From NCBI RefSeq assembly GCF_040782645.1, contig NZ_CP160403.1, forward strand, positions 7,723,001-7,787,000: a stretch of 64,000 nucleotides of DNA, given 5' to 3'. The stretch's first letter is position 1; every line of letters starts with the position of its first letter. The position numbers were made by a program, and so were the translations under genes. Positions 27,418 to 34,943 of this stretch are shown here, piece by piece. Under the pieces are notes generated by a model. The model was not told the DNA's origin. It saw only the letters and a program-made list of their open reading frames with translations, and searched no databases. Source of the stretch: Streptomyces sp. HUAS ZL42 (lineage in GTDB: Bacteria; Actinomycetota; Actinomycetes; Streptomycetales; Streptomycetaceae).

Positions 27418-28626
27418 TCAGGCGGCCACACCGTCCCGGCGCAGCGCTGCGATCTCGTCGTCCGTCATCCCCACGGCGCGCAGCAGTGTCTCGGTGTGCT
27501 CCCCGAGCGCGGGCACGTCCCCCATCCGCGCCTCCACACCTCCCGGCAGGGTGATCGGAGGCAGGAGCGCCCGCAGCGGCCCGACCGGCGTCCCCACCTC
27601 CCGCCACCGCTCGCGGGCCGCCAGTTGCGGATGCTCCGCCACCTCGTACAGATCCCTCAGGCGCGCGCACGCGAGTCCCGCGCCCTCCAGCCGGGCCAGC
27701 GCTTCCTCGGTGTCCAGCGCGCCCAGTGCCTTCGCCACGTGTGCGTCCGTGCGCTCCCGGTTCGCGACTCGTGCCGCATTTGTCGCATACGCCGGGTCCG
27801 CCCCCAACTCCGGCCGCCCGATGACCTGTTCGGCCAGCCGCCGCCACTCCCGGTCGTTCTGCACCGACAGCAGCACCCGCCCGCCGTCCGCCGTGGCGTA
27901 GGCGTCGTACGGCGCGATCACGGCGTGTGCGAGACCCGTGCGGGCCGGGGGAGTCCCGCCGTGCATCGCGTGGTGCAGCGGGTGCCCCATCCACTCGGCG
28001 AGCGCGTCCAGCATCGACACCTCCACGGGCCCGCCCCGCCCGGTCGTGCCCCGGCGTACGAGCGCCGCGAGCACCCCGGAGAAGGCGTACATGGCGGCCG
28101 CGATGTCCGCCGCCGGAATGCCCGCCTTGACCGGCTGCCCGGGCGTCCCGGTGACCGACACGAGCCCGGCCTCGCACTGCACGAGCATGTCGTACGCGCG
28201 CTTGTCCGCGTACGGGCCGGTCGCCCCGTACCCCGAGATGTCCACGGCGACCAGCCGCGGGTGCGCCGCGCACAGCGTGGCAGCGTCCAGGCCGAGCCGG
28301 GCCGCCGCGCCCTGTGCGAGGTTCTGCACGAACACGTCCGCGTCCGCGATCAGCCGCCGTACGACGTCCAGGCCGCGCGAGTCCTTCAGGTCGAGGGCGA
28401 TGGACTCCTTGCCCCGGTTGCACCACACGAAGTGCGAGGCCAGACCCTGGGCGACGGTGTCGTAGCCGCGCGCGAAGTCGCCGCCGTCGATGCGCTCCAC
28501 CTTGACGACCCGGGCGCCCAGATCGGCGAGCTGCCGGGTGGCGAAGGGGGCCGCGACGGCCTGCTCGACGGCGACGACGGTGATGCCCTCCAGGGGCAGG
28601 GGGAGACGGTCCATGGGGTGGATCAT
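27418..28626 (-). CDS. CaiB/BaiF class III CoA-transferase
   Basis: A 402-residue enzyme of the family III CoA-transferases, which move CoA between organic acids. Family blocks are LPLEGITVVAVEQAVAAPFATRQLADLGARVVKVER, SIALDLKDSRG, AVDISGYGATGPYADKRAYDMLVQ (the catalytic Asp lies in AYDMLVQ, residue 146), GIPAADIAAAMYAFSGVLAAL and HPLHHAM. The length is normal. The physiological acid is unknown. ATG at 28626 is listed; an in-frame ATG four codons later (28614) is equally possible. A TGTCA repeat lies 20 bp upstream. Confidence 0.9.
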   Translation of the reverse strand: MIHPMDRLPLPLEGITVVAVEQAVAAPFATRQLADLGARVVKVERIDGGDFARGYDTVAQGLASHFVWCNRGKESIALDLKDSRGLDVVRRLIADADVFVQNLAQGAAARLGLDAATLCAAHPRLVAVDISGYGATGPYADKRAYDMLVQCEAGLVSVTGTPGQPVKAGIPAADIAAAMYAFSGVLAALVRRGTTGRGGPVEVSMLDALAEWMGHPLHHAMHGGTPPARTGLAHAVIAPYDAYATADGGRVLLSVQNDREWRRLAEQVIGRPELGADPAYATNAARVANRERTDAHVAKALGALDTEEALARLEGAGLACARLRDLYEVAEHPQLAARERWREVGTPVGPLRALLPPITLPGGVEARMGDVPALGEHTETLLRAVGMTDDEIAALRRDGVAA

Positions 28627-28645
28627 GTCCCGCGGATGTCGGTTT

Positions 28646-28667
28646 TGTCAGTAGTGGTTCATGTCAC
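28646..28667. repeat. TGTCA pair related to the 2682-2726 array
   Basis: TGTCAGT is followed by GTGG and then TGTCAC, with 16 bp between the two TGTCA elements. It is like the unit at 2682-2700 but with three extra bases. It overlaps the stop codon of the broken permease gene and precedes the CoA-transferase start. Confidence 0.4.
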
Positions 28668-29185
28668 CGCTCCCCGCGCGCGGACCGGTGTACTGCCAGG
28701 GGCGCGAAAACGGCGAGCAGTACGACACGCCAGGCCGGCGACCCGGCGACGGGGTGCGCCACCGGCCAGGCGGCGCCCCCCGGCACGGGCGCGTTCCCGA
28801 ACAGATCCCGAAGGGCCGTCGTCACCGCACTGATCGGGTTCCACTCGGCGAGCGTGCGCAGCCAGTCCGGCAGGTTGCCGGTCGGGATGTACGCGGCGGC
28901 GCCCGCGCCCGCGAGCGCGGACTCCTCGATCCGCCAGCCCATCGCGAGCCCCACCAGCAGGAACGGCACCGTCCCGGCGGCCGTGACGACGAGGTCGGCC
29001 ACCGCCTGTCCGAGCGGCACGGCGGCCCGGCTCATCCGCAGCGTGCGGAGCCGGTCCATGACGCCCCGGTGCGTGTCCTGGGCCGCCTGGAACATGCCGG
29101 TCGTGATCCCGTTGGCGGCGGTCGCGACCAGCAGGCCGGGGACGAGGAAGGAGCGGTACTCCTCCTGGTCACCGCCGAGCGGACG
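28664..29185 (-). pseudogene. Truncated ABC-2 type exporter permease (DrrB-like C-terminal two thirds)
   Basis: The frame reads LGGDQEEYRSFLVPGLLVAT, then ATMFQAAQDTHRGVMDRLRTLRMSR-type residues, EWNPISAVTTALRDLFGN and a final helix, which are conserved parts of drug-exporter permeases. The N-terminal helices and the partner ATPase are missing: upstream of about 29179 the sequence becomes the opposite-strand TetR remnant. An ATG at 29095 is only an internal Met. The C-terminal part is intact and has no frameshift, so the damage is one deletion. A functional product is unlikely. Confidence 0.8.
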
Positions 29186-29374
29186 CGGTCACTGCCGTGG
29201 ACGCCGGAGCAGGAGAGTGCGGTGCGTATCGCGTACCTGGGGAGCCGGATCGCCACGGGGGCGTATCCGAGGATGGCGGTGGCGTTCGCGGAGGATTCGG
29301 GGCCAATTGACATGGAGGCCTATTTCAAGCGGTCGTTGGGGAGGGTGCTTGACGCGTTCGCGCCGCGGCCGTGA
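29186..29374 (+). pseudogene. TetR regulator C-terminal remnant
   Basis: About 60 codons beginning near TPEQESAVRIAYLGSRIATG and ending RSLGRVLDAFAPRP, which looks like the last two helices of a TetR ligand-binding domain. No helix-turn-helix precedes it. The frame upstream is the antisense of the ABC permease. Together with that permease it marks a deletion between a regulator and its exporter gene. Confidence 0.7.
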
Positions 29375-29380
29375 CCAGCC

Positions 29381-30529
29381 CTAGATCAATGCGAACTGTC
29401 CCTCCGGCCCCTCCTCGTGGTGGTCCAGGACCGAGGCAGGCCTGCGGGCCGACTCCGGTACCGGGAGCACTCCCGCCTTGCGCAGCTCCGTCGCCGTGAT
29501 CGGGGCCGTCACCGTCAACTCCTCCCGCCGCGGCTCCGGTTCCGCCAGCAGTGCCAGTACCGTGATCAGCTCCAGCAGCTCCGACGTCCACGTCTGCGGC
29601 CAGGTCGCCGGGCGGATCGCCTTCAGGGTGCCCGGCTCCGGGTCCGCCGTCCGCGCCGCGAACCACTGCTCCAGGACCCTGACCCCGCCCGACTCGAAGT
29701 CCCACGCCTCCGGCGGTACCGGGGAGATGCGGCCCTCGTCCAGGTGCAGGGTCTCCTCGTCGCGTTCGTAGTGGAGAGTCAGCGGGCGGGCGGGGAGCGG
29801 TGCGCGGACGTACGGCCGGCGGCCGCCGGGGAGCTTCGGGCGTTCGCCGTCGCGGCGCATCAGCCACAGGGTGCGGCGTCCGGACTCGACCCCGCGGGCC
29901 CAGAGCTCCGGGTCCCCGGTGAGCGGGACGGTGAGGTCGGGGCGGGCCGAGAACAGGATCCAGGACAGCACGTCCACCGGGTCGGGTGCGTGGCCGAGAC
30001 GGCCGGCCAGGTGCTTGAGCAGGCCCGGGGCCAGGTTGGGTTCCTCCCCGCCGGGGCGGCGGTAGAGGGGGTGGACACGGCCGGGGCGCAGCAGCGGGAG
30101 CAGCGAGGTCGCCAGCAGGGGGGAGCCGGGTGTCTCCACGATGAAGACCTGGTGCTCGTCGGTCACCCGCCACAACTCGGGGCGTGCCGCGTCGATCAGG
30201 CGGTGGTCGGGGATCAGCCACTGCTCGTCGAAGGGGGCGTGCAGGACGCGCACGGGCTCCGGGCAGGGGCCGGAGGCGCGCACCAGCTTCTGTGTGCCAC
30301 TGGACTGGCCCGGGAGCTGACCGACCGCCGTGTGCAGGGTGCGGGAGCGCGTCGGCTCGAACAGGGCCTCGCGGTCGGGTCCGTCCGCCTTCACCAGGGC
30401 GTCCCAGCGGGCCTTGAGGGTCGCCGCGTCGGGGGCCGTCGGCCAACCCCGGCCGAGCCGCGGCGGTGCGACGGACCACGGCATGAGGTCCGCCAGCGGC
30501 GGAGCGTCGTCGTGCGTCACGCTGGGCAT
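29381..30529 (-). CDS. Stand-alone type ISP restriction-modification C-terminal domain protein
   Basis: A 382-residue protein matching, as I remember the family, the type ISP restriction/modification C-terminal domain (target-recognition side). Recognisable parts are SRTLHTAVGQLPG, FDEQWLIPDHRLIDAARPELWRV, PLYRRPGGEEPNLAPGLLKHL and DPVDVLSWILFSARP. The helicase, nuclease and methyltransferase modules that precede it in real ISP enzymes (about 1500 residues) are absent, and no fragment is visible nearby. The ORF is intact with normal codon use, so it seems to be maintained as an independent protein of unknown role rather than a recent fragment. Confidence 0.75.
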   Translation of the reverse strand: MPSVTHDDAPPLADLMPWSVAPPRLGRGWPTAPDAATLKARWDALVKADGPDREALFEPTRSRTLHTAVGQLPGQSSGTQKLVRASGPCPEPVRVLHAPFDEQWLIPDHRLIDAARPELWRVTDEHQVFIVETPGSPLLATSLLPLLRPGRVHPLYRRPGGEEPNLAPGLLKHLAGRLGHAPDPVDVLSWILFSARPDLTVPLTGDPELWARGVESGRRTLWLMRRDGERPKLPGGRRPYVRAPLPARPLTLHYERDEETLHLDEGRISPVPPEAWDFESGGVRVLEQWFAARTADPEPGTLKAIRPATWPQTWTSELLELITVLALLAEPEPRREELTVTAPITATELRKAGVLPVPESARRPASVLDHHEEGPEGQFALI

Positions 30530-30555
30530 CGTACGACCTGCTGACGACAGTGGGG

Positions 30556-31305
30556 TCAGGTGGCGTCCAGCGTCACCGTGAAGGAGAAGCGGTCGCCCCG
30601 GTAGTGGATGACCGCCACGTCCAGCACCCGCCCTTCCGTGTCGTACGTCACGCCCGTGTAGTGCAGGATCGGGCTCAGCAGCGGCACCTGGAGCAGCTGG
30701 GCCGTCTCCGGGTCCGCGAGCCGTGCCTCGACGGTGTCCGTGATGCGGCTGATGTCCGCCCCCACGACGTCCCGCAGCACCTTGGTCATCGGCCAGCGGG
30801 CCAGGTCGCCGAGGTCGATGCGGGCGGCCAGTGCGGGGCGGACGAAGTTGCGGGCGTGGTTGGTCGGTTCGCCGGTCTTCTCGTCGCTGCGCAGACGGTG
30901 GTACGTCGCCACCTCGGCGACGTCCGGGAAGTACTCGGCGAGTTCGGACGGTACGGGGGCCCTGCCGTGGTCCAGCAGCCGCGTCGTCATGCCGGACTGC
31001 TGGGCGACGATCGCGTCCACCGAGCCGAGCAGCCGTACCGGGGCGCCCCGTTGGACGCCGGGCTCGATGAACGTGCCGCGCCTGCGGTGGCGGGTGATCA
31101 GCCCCTCGTCCTCGAGCTCCTTCAGTGCCTGCCGCATGGTCAGCACGCTCACCCCGTAGTGCCCCGCAAGCTGTTCCTCGGTGGGCAGGCGCAGCGGGTC
31201 CAGGGGCGAGCGGCCGAGTATCGAGGCGCGCAGCGACTGCGACACCTGGTACCAGAGCGGCAGCTTGCGGTTCAGGACGATCGAGTCCGGGGCGAAGGAG
31301 GTCAC
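30556..31305 (-). CDS. GntR family regulator with UTRA domain (HutC subfamily)
   Basis: A 249-residue regulator. The winged helix (WYQVSQSLRASILG, LPTEEQLAGHYGVSVLTMRQALKELEDEGLITRHRRRGTFI) spans about 15-85 and the UTRA ligand domain about 105-245 (RLRSDEKTGEPTNHARNFV, DIGRITDTVEARLADPE-like block). HutC-type regulators respond to small metabolites, and its place behind hmgA on the same strand suggests aromatic amino-acid catabolism. GTG at 31305 gives the family-typical N-terminus. No good ribosome site is seen. Confidence 0.88.
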   Translation of the reverse strand: MTSFAPDSIVLNRKLPLWYQVSQSLRASILGRSPLDPLRLPTEEQLAGHYGVSVLTMRQALKELEDEGLITRHRRRGTFIEPGVQRGAPVRLLGSVDAIVAQQSGMTTRLLDHGRAPVPSELAEYFPDVAEVATYHRLRSDEKTGEPTNHARNFVRPALAARIDLGDLARWPMTKVLRDVVGADISRITDTVEARLADPETAQLLQVPLLSPILHYTGVTYDTEGRVLDVAVIHYRGDRFSFTVTLDAT

Positions 31306-31356
31306 GGGGTCATCCGTACCGGTAGGGATTCTTCGGTGCAACCGGGCGAACGGCCG

Positions 31357-32676
31357 TCACGGCGAGCGGAAATGCCGCTCGAGGCCCTGCCACACGTCGT
31401 CGTAGCGCTGCTGCAGGTGCTCCGCGCGGGCCGCTTCCGGGGTGAGGAGGATCGGCCAGCGTGTCTCGAACATGAAGGCGAGGCCGTCGTCGATCTTCTG
31501 GGGCTTCAGCTCGGCGGCGCTCGCCCGGTCGAACGTCTCCCGGTCCGGACCGTGCGCCGACATCATGTTGTGCAGCGAGCCGCCGCCCGGCACGAAGCCC
31601 TCGGCCTTGGCGTCGTACGCGCCCTCGATCAGGCCCATGTACTCGCTCATCACGTTCCGGTGGAAGTACGGCGGCCGGAAGGTGTCCTCGCCCACCAGCC
31701 AGCGCGGCGCGAAGACCACGAAGTCGACGCCGGCCAGGCCGGGCGTGTCGGACGGCGACGTCAGCACCGTGAAGATCGACGGGTCCGGGTGGTCGTACGA
31801 GATCGTCCCCATGACGTTGAAGCGGCGCAGGTCGTACACGTACGGGACGTAGTTGCCGTGCCAGGCCACGACGTCGAGGGGAGAGTGGTCGTATGTCGCC
31901 GACCAGAGGTTGCCGCAGAACTTGTTCAGGACCTCCACCGGGCCCTCGACGTCCTCGTAGGCGGCCACCGGGGCCATGAAGTCCCGTGCGTTCGCGAGGC
32001 CGTTGGCGCCGATCGGGCCGAGATCGGGGAGGCGGAAGGGGGCACCGTAGTTCTCGCAGACGTAGCCGCGAGCGTCGCCGTCGAGGAGCTCCACGCGGAA
32101 GCGCACCCCGCGCGGGACGAGCGCCACATGCCCGGGCTCCGCATGCAGCAGCCCGAACTCCGTGCGCAGCAGCAGACCTCCGCGCTCCGGCACGATCAGC
32201 AGCTCGCCGTCCGCGTCGCTGAAGACCCGGTCCATCGAGGAGTTGGCGTGGTACAGGTGCACGGCCATCCCGGTGCGCTGGGTCACGTCGCCGTTGCCGC
32301 CGAGGGTCCACAGGCCCGCGACGAAGTCCGTGCCCTCGTCGGGCTCCGGCAGCGGATTCCAGCGCAGCCGGTTCGGATCCGGCGCCGACCCCGTGAAGGG
32401 GGCCGTACGGATCGCGCCGCCCGCCGTGCGGGTGAAGGCCGGGTGCGCGGCCGAGGGGCGGATGCGGTACAGCCACGAGCGGCGGTTGTGGGCCCTCGGC
32501 TCGGTGAACGCCGTACCGCTGAGCTGCTCCGCGTACAGGCCGAGGGGGGCGCGCTGCGGCGAGTTCCGGCCCTCGGGCAGGGCGCCGGGCACGGCCTCAC
32601 AGCTGTGCTCGTTGCCGAAACCGGAGAGGTAGGACAGCCCCTCGGCGGTCTTCCGTGCGTCGTCCCCGCTGCTCAT
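31357..32676 (-). CDS. hmgA: Homogentisate 1,2-dioxygenase
   Basis: A 439-residue enzyme of full family length that opens the ring of homogentisate to maleylacetoacetate in tyrosine and phenylalanine breakdown. The start region [19 protein letters not shown] is diagnostic. Iron ligands by alignment with the human enzyme are His339 and Glu345 (in [18 protein letters not shown]) and His375 (NMMSAHGPD). GGGAGC precedes ATG at 32676. The GntR gene 51 bp downstream on the same strand may be its regulator. No other genes of the pathway are adjacent. Confidence 0.97.
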   Translation of the reverse strand: MSSGDDARKTAEGLSYLSGFGNEHSCEAVPGALPEGRNSPQRAPLGLYAEQLSGTAFTEPRAHNRRSWLYRIRPSAAHPAFTRTAGGAIRTAPFTGSAPDPNRLRWNPLPEPDEGTDFVAGLWTLGGNGDVTQRTGMAVHLYHANSSMDRVFSDADGELLIVPERGGLLLRTEFGLLHAEPGHVALVPRGVRFRVELLDGDARGYVCENYGAPFRLPDLGPIGANGLANARDFMAPVAAYEDVEGPVEVLNKFCGNLWSATYDHSPLDVVAWHGNYVPYVYDLRRFNVMGTISYDHPDPSIFTVLTSPSDTPGLAGVDFVVFAPRWLVGEDTFRPPYFHRNVMSEYMGLIEGAYDAKAEGFVPGGGSLHNMMSAHGPDRETFDRASAAELKPQKIDDGLAFMFETRWPILLTPEAARAEHLQQRYDDVWQGLERHFRSP

Positions 32677-32696
32677 GATCGCTCCCTTGCAACCTG

Positions 32697-32720
32697 ATTC
32701 CTATGTATCACCGTAGGATT
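32697..32720. promoter_or_regulatory. Inverted repeat upstream of hmgA
   Basis: ATTCCTA and TAGGATT, separated by ten bases, lie 21 bp upstream of the hmgA ATG (one mismatch between arms). It is a candidate operator for the GntR/HutC regulator encoded downstream. Confidence 0.45.
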
Positions 32721-32836
32721 GCGTTTTCGTGGGCGCAAGTGGTCCGCGGGACCTCCTCACCAGGGACTAGCCGTGCGCACGAGAACCAGACTCCAGGGGG
32801 ATCCGCGTGTCGGACCGGTGTTCTACGCTCCCCGGC

Positions 32837-33436
32837 ATGTCGTGGACACGGAGACTTCGTGCCGTGCTCGCGGTCTGTGTCCTGATGCTGACCGGATCCG
32901 CGGGCTGCGGCTCGAGCGATGCGCACCAGCAGGGAAACAACGGGGTGTCGCCCTCACCGGTGGGCAAGGTCCTCGAGCACACGGACCGGGAAGGCCGGCA
33001 CTACCGCGAGGTGGACGAGGAGGGCGCACCCGCGGTCGGCATCGAGGTGGAACCCGACGCCGACGGCAGCTGGGACGTCCGCCTGACCGTGCGGAACTTC
33101 CGCTTCTCCCCGGCGGGTGCGAAGTCGGAGGCGTTGCCCGGCCGCGGCGTCGCCCGCCTCTTCGTCGACGACCACCCCGTCGCCGGACTGCGTGCCCCCG
33201 ACTACCGTCTCGCGGCCGGTTACCTCCCGCACGGCACGCACCATGTCACCGCCCGCCTGTACGCCGACGACGGCACGGTGTGGGCCGTCGACGGCAAGCC
33301 GGTCGAGAGCACTGCGGACATCACCGCCTCGGAGCCCGAACCGACGTCCACCGCGTCGCCCGCGGTGAGTGCCGACGGTGCTTCCTTCCGTACCGGGGGG
33401 CGAGGTTCACCGGACCGCGGCGGAACGGCATCATGA
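32837..33436 (+). CDS. Putative lipoprotein
   Basis: A 199-residue exported protein with a lipobox LTGSAGC after a short basic N-terminus and hydrophobic helix. The mature part has a beta-rich domain (EVEPDADGSWDVRLTVRNFRFSP, RGVARLFVDDHPVAGLRAPDYRL, GTHHVTARLYADDGTVWAVDG) that resembles small metal- or copper-handling periplasmic domains, but no clear family motif. The ATG at 32837 is preferred because TACGCT sits seven bases upstream (leaderless). A GTG at 32807 with AGGGGGAT is possible. The stop overlaps the TetR ATG (ATGA). Confidence 0.7.
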   Translation: MSWTRRLRAVLAVCVLMLTGSAGCGSSDAHQQGNNGVSPSPVGKVLEHTDREGRHYREVDEEGAPAVGIEVEPDADGSWDVRLTVRNFRFSPAGAKSEALPGRGVARLFVDDHPVAGLRAPDYRLAAGYLPHGTHHVTARLYADDGTVWAVDGKPVESTADITASEPEPTSTASPAVSADGASFRTGGRGSPDRGGTAS

Positions 33437-34050
33437 AGCCCGTGCCCCACGCGACATCGCTTCGCCGTGCGCCCGTGCAGCGGCGCAGCGCAGAACGGCT
33501 GACCAGGATCCTCGACGCCTGCGCCGACCTCCTCGACGAGGTCGGCTACGACGCTCTGAGCACCCGCGCCGTCGCCCTGCGCGCCGGCGTCCCCATCGGT
33601 TCGGTGTACCGCTTCTTCGGCAACAAGCGAGAGATGGCCGACGCGCTCGCCCAGCGCAACCTCGAGCGCTACACCGAACGCGTCACCGAGCGCCTGAAGG
33701 ACGCCCGGGCGGGCGACTGGCGTGCGGCCACGGACGCCGTGCTCGACGAGTACCTGGCCATGAAGCGCACCGCGCCCGGCTTCTCGCTCGTCGACTTCGG
33801 CAACCAGATCCCGGTCGGCGCCCGCGACGCCGAACCCAACCACCGCGTCGCCGACCGCCTCGGCGACCTCCTCTCCGGCTACCTGGGCCGCGAGCCCGAC
33901 GCGGACCTGCGCCGCACCTTCCTCATCGCCGTGGAGACCGCGGACACCCTCGTCCACCTCGCCTTCCGGGTGGACCCGGCGGGGGACGAGAAGATCATCG
34001 AGGAGACGCGGGAGCTTCTGCGGGCCTATCTGGCGCGGACGCTGGACTGA
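33433..34050 (+). CDS. TetR family regulator
   Basis: A 205-residue TetR. The N-terminal HTH (RSAERLTRILDACADLLDEVGYDALSTRAVALRAGVPIGSVYRFFGNKREMADAL) is followed by an all-helical ligand domain ending in AHLAFRVDPAG-type sequence. Overlap by four bases with the lipoprotein gene suggests cotranslation and perhaps that the lipoprotein is part of its circuit. The palindrome at 34879, 830 bp downstream, could be one of its targets, but that is unproven. Confidence 0.9.
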   Translation: MKPVPHATSLRRAPVQRRSAERLTRILDACADLLDEVGYDALSTRAVALRAGVPIGSVYRFFGNKREMADALAQRNLERYTERVTERLKDARAGDWRAATDAVLDEYLAMKRTAPGFSLVDFGNQIPVGARDAEPNHRVADRLGDLLSGYLGREPDADLRRTFLIAVETADTLVHLAFRVDPAGDEKIIEETRELLRAYLARTLD

Positions 34051-34105
34051 CGCGTGGTGCCCCGGGTCGAGCCGGCGGGCCGGGCGGGTCAACGCGTCTG
34101 TTTCT

Positions 34106-34799
34106 TCCGCGCCGAGCACTGCCCGGGGCCGGTCCCTGGTCGTCCTCGACGACGTCTGGGAAGGCGAGTCGACCAACGTCGCCCGCCTGCTGCAGCGTGC
34201 CGCCCACCTGATCACCACGCGCTCGCAGTTGGTCGTCGCCCAGCTGCGCAGCACACGGCTGGAGGTGCGGCCACTGGAGCCGGCCGACGCGGTGCGGATG
34301 CTGCGCAATCTGCCGGCCGGCGAACCGGACCTCGCAGAGCACCATCTCGGGGACTTGGCGGAAGCCGTCGCTTCATCCGCTGGCCCTCGAACTGGCGGCC
34401 GGACAGGTGCAGTTGCAGGAGCGGCCCGCGACGGAGATCGTCGACCTGATCCCCTACGGGCACGTCCTCGCCCGCACGGTGGAGAGCGTCGGGCTCTTCC
34501 GAGGCGATCTCACCTGGCCGGGCAGTCTCACCGCCGACGAGATCCTCGGCTTCGCCCTGGGCGTCTACGGTGCCTGCACGCTCACCCCGGAAACCATCGC
34601 CGACCAGCGGACCCTGCTCGGCGAAGCGCGCGACACCCACCGCGTCGACGACCCGGAGACCCGCGCCTTCCTCGACGCCCTTCTGATCCTTCTCGACGGC
34701 CGCCCTTCCGACCTCCCCGAGGACAACCGGTACCGCCCCTTCCTCGTCACCCGCGACCGGATCACCGCCTTCCGCACCTCCGGCGAGGAAGCCCCGTGA
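34106..34799 (+). pseudogene. Decayed NB-ARC (AfsR/STAND-type) gene with frameshift, joined to an unknown C-terminal segment
   Basis: One frame contains the Walker B block RSLVVLDDVWEGES, then AAHLITTRSQLVV and VRPLEPADAVRMLRNL, all from an NB-ARC ATPase, but the P-loop and start are missing. Near 34373 the frame shifts: the expected HPLALELAAGQ continues only in the +1 frame, which then runs open to 34799. The last 120 residues (from VDLIPYGHVLARTVESVGLF) are not NB-ARC-like and I do not recognise them. An ATG at 34407 could start a separate 130-residue protein. The whole is best read as a broken regulator gene. Confidence 0.65.
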
Positions 34800-34878
34800 A
34801 GCCGGCGTCACGTGTCGTGCCGGGGCCTGGCGGCCGGCGAATTCGCGACTTCACCCCCTGAGGGGCCTCCCCACCGTC

Positions 34879-34894
34879 CATACCGGTCGGTATG
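34879..34894. promoter_or_regulatory. Perfect 16-bp palindrome, TetR-operator-like
   Basis: CATACCG-GT-CGGTATG, 50 bp upstream of the molybdopterin oxidoreductase start. Its half-site resembles the CATACCG elements at 44279 and 60226. Confidence 0.6.
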
Positions 34895-34943
34895 CTCGCT
34901 CCAGTCCGCGCGTCAGCGTCGCCGCCGCCCACCGGGAGGACCC

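Noticed and set aside
27418..29095. A functional two-gene CoA-transferase/ABC exporter operon
   Set aside because: The permease has lost its N-terminus and the ATPase is absent, so it is a remnant.
29381..30529. Complete restriction-modification locus
   Set aside because: No methyltransferase, nuclease or helicase motif is present nearby.
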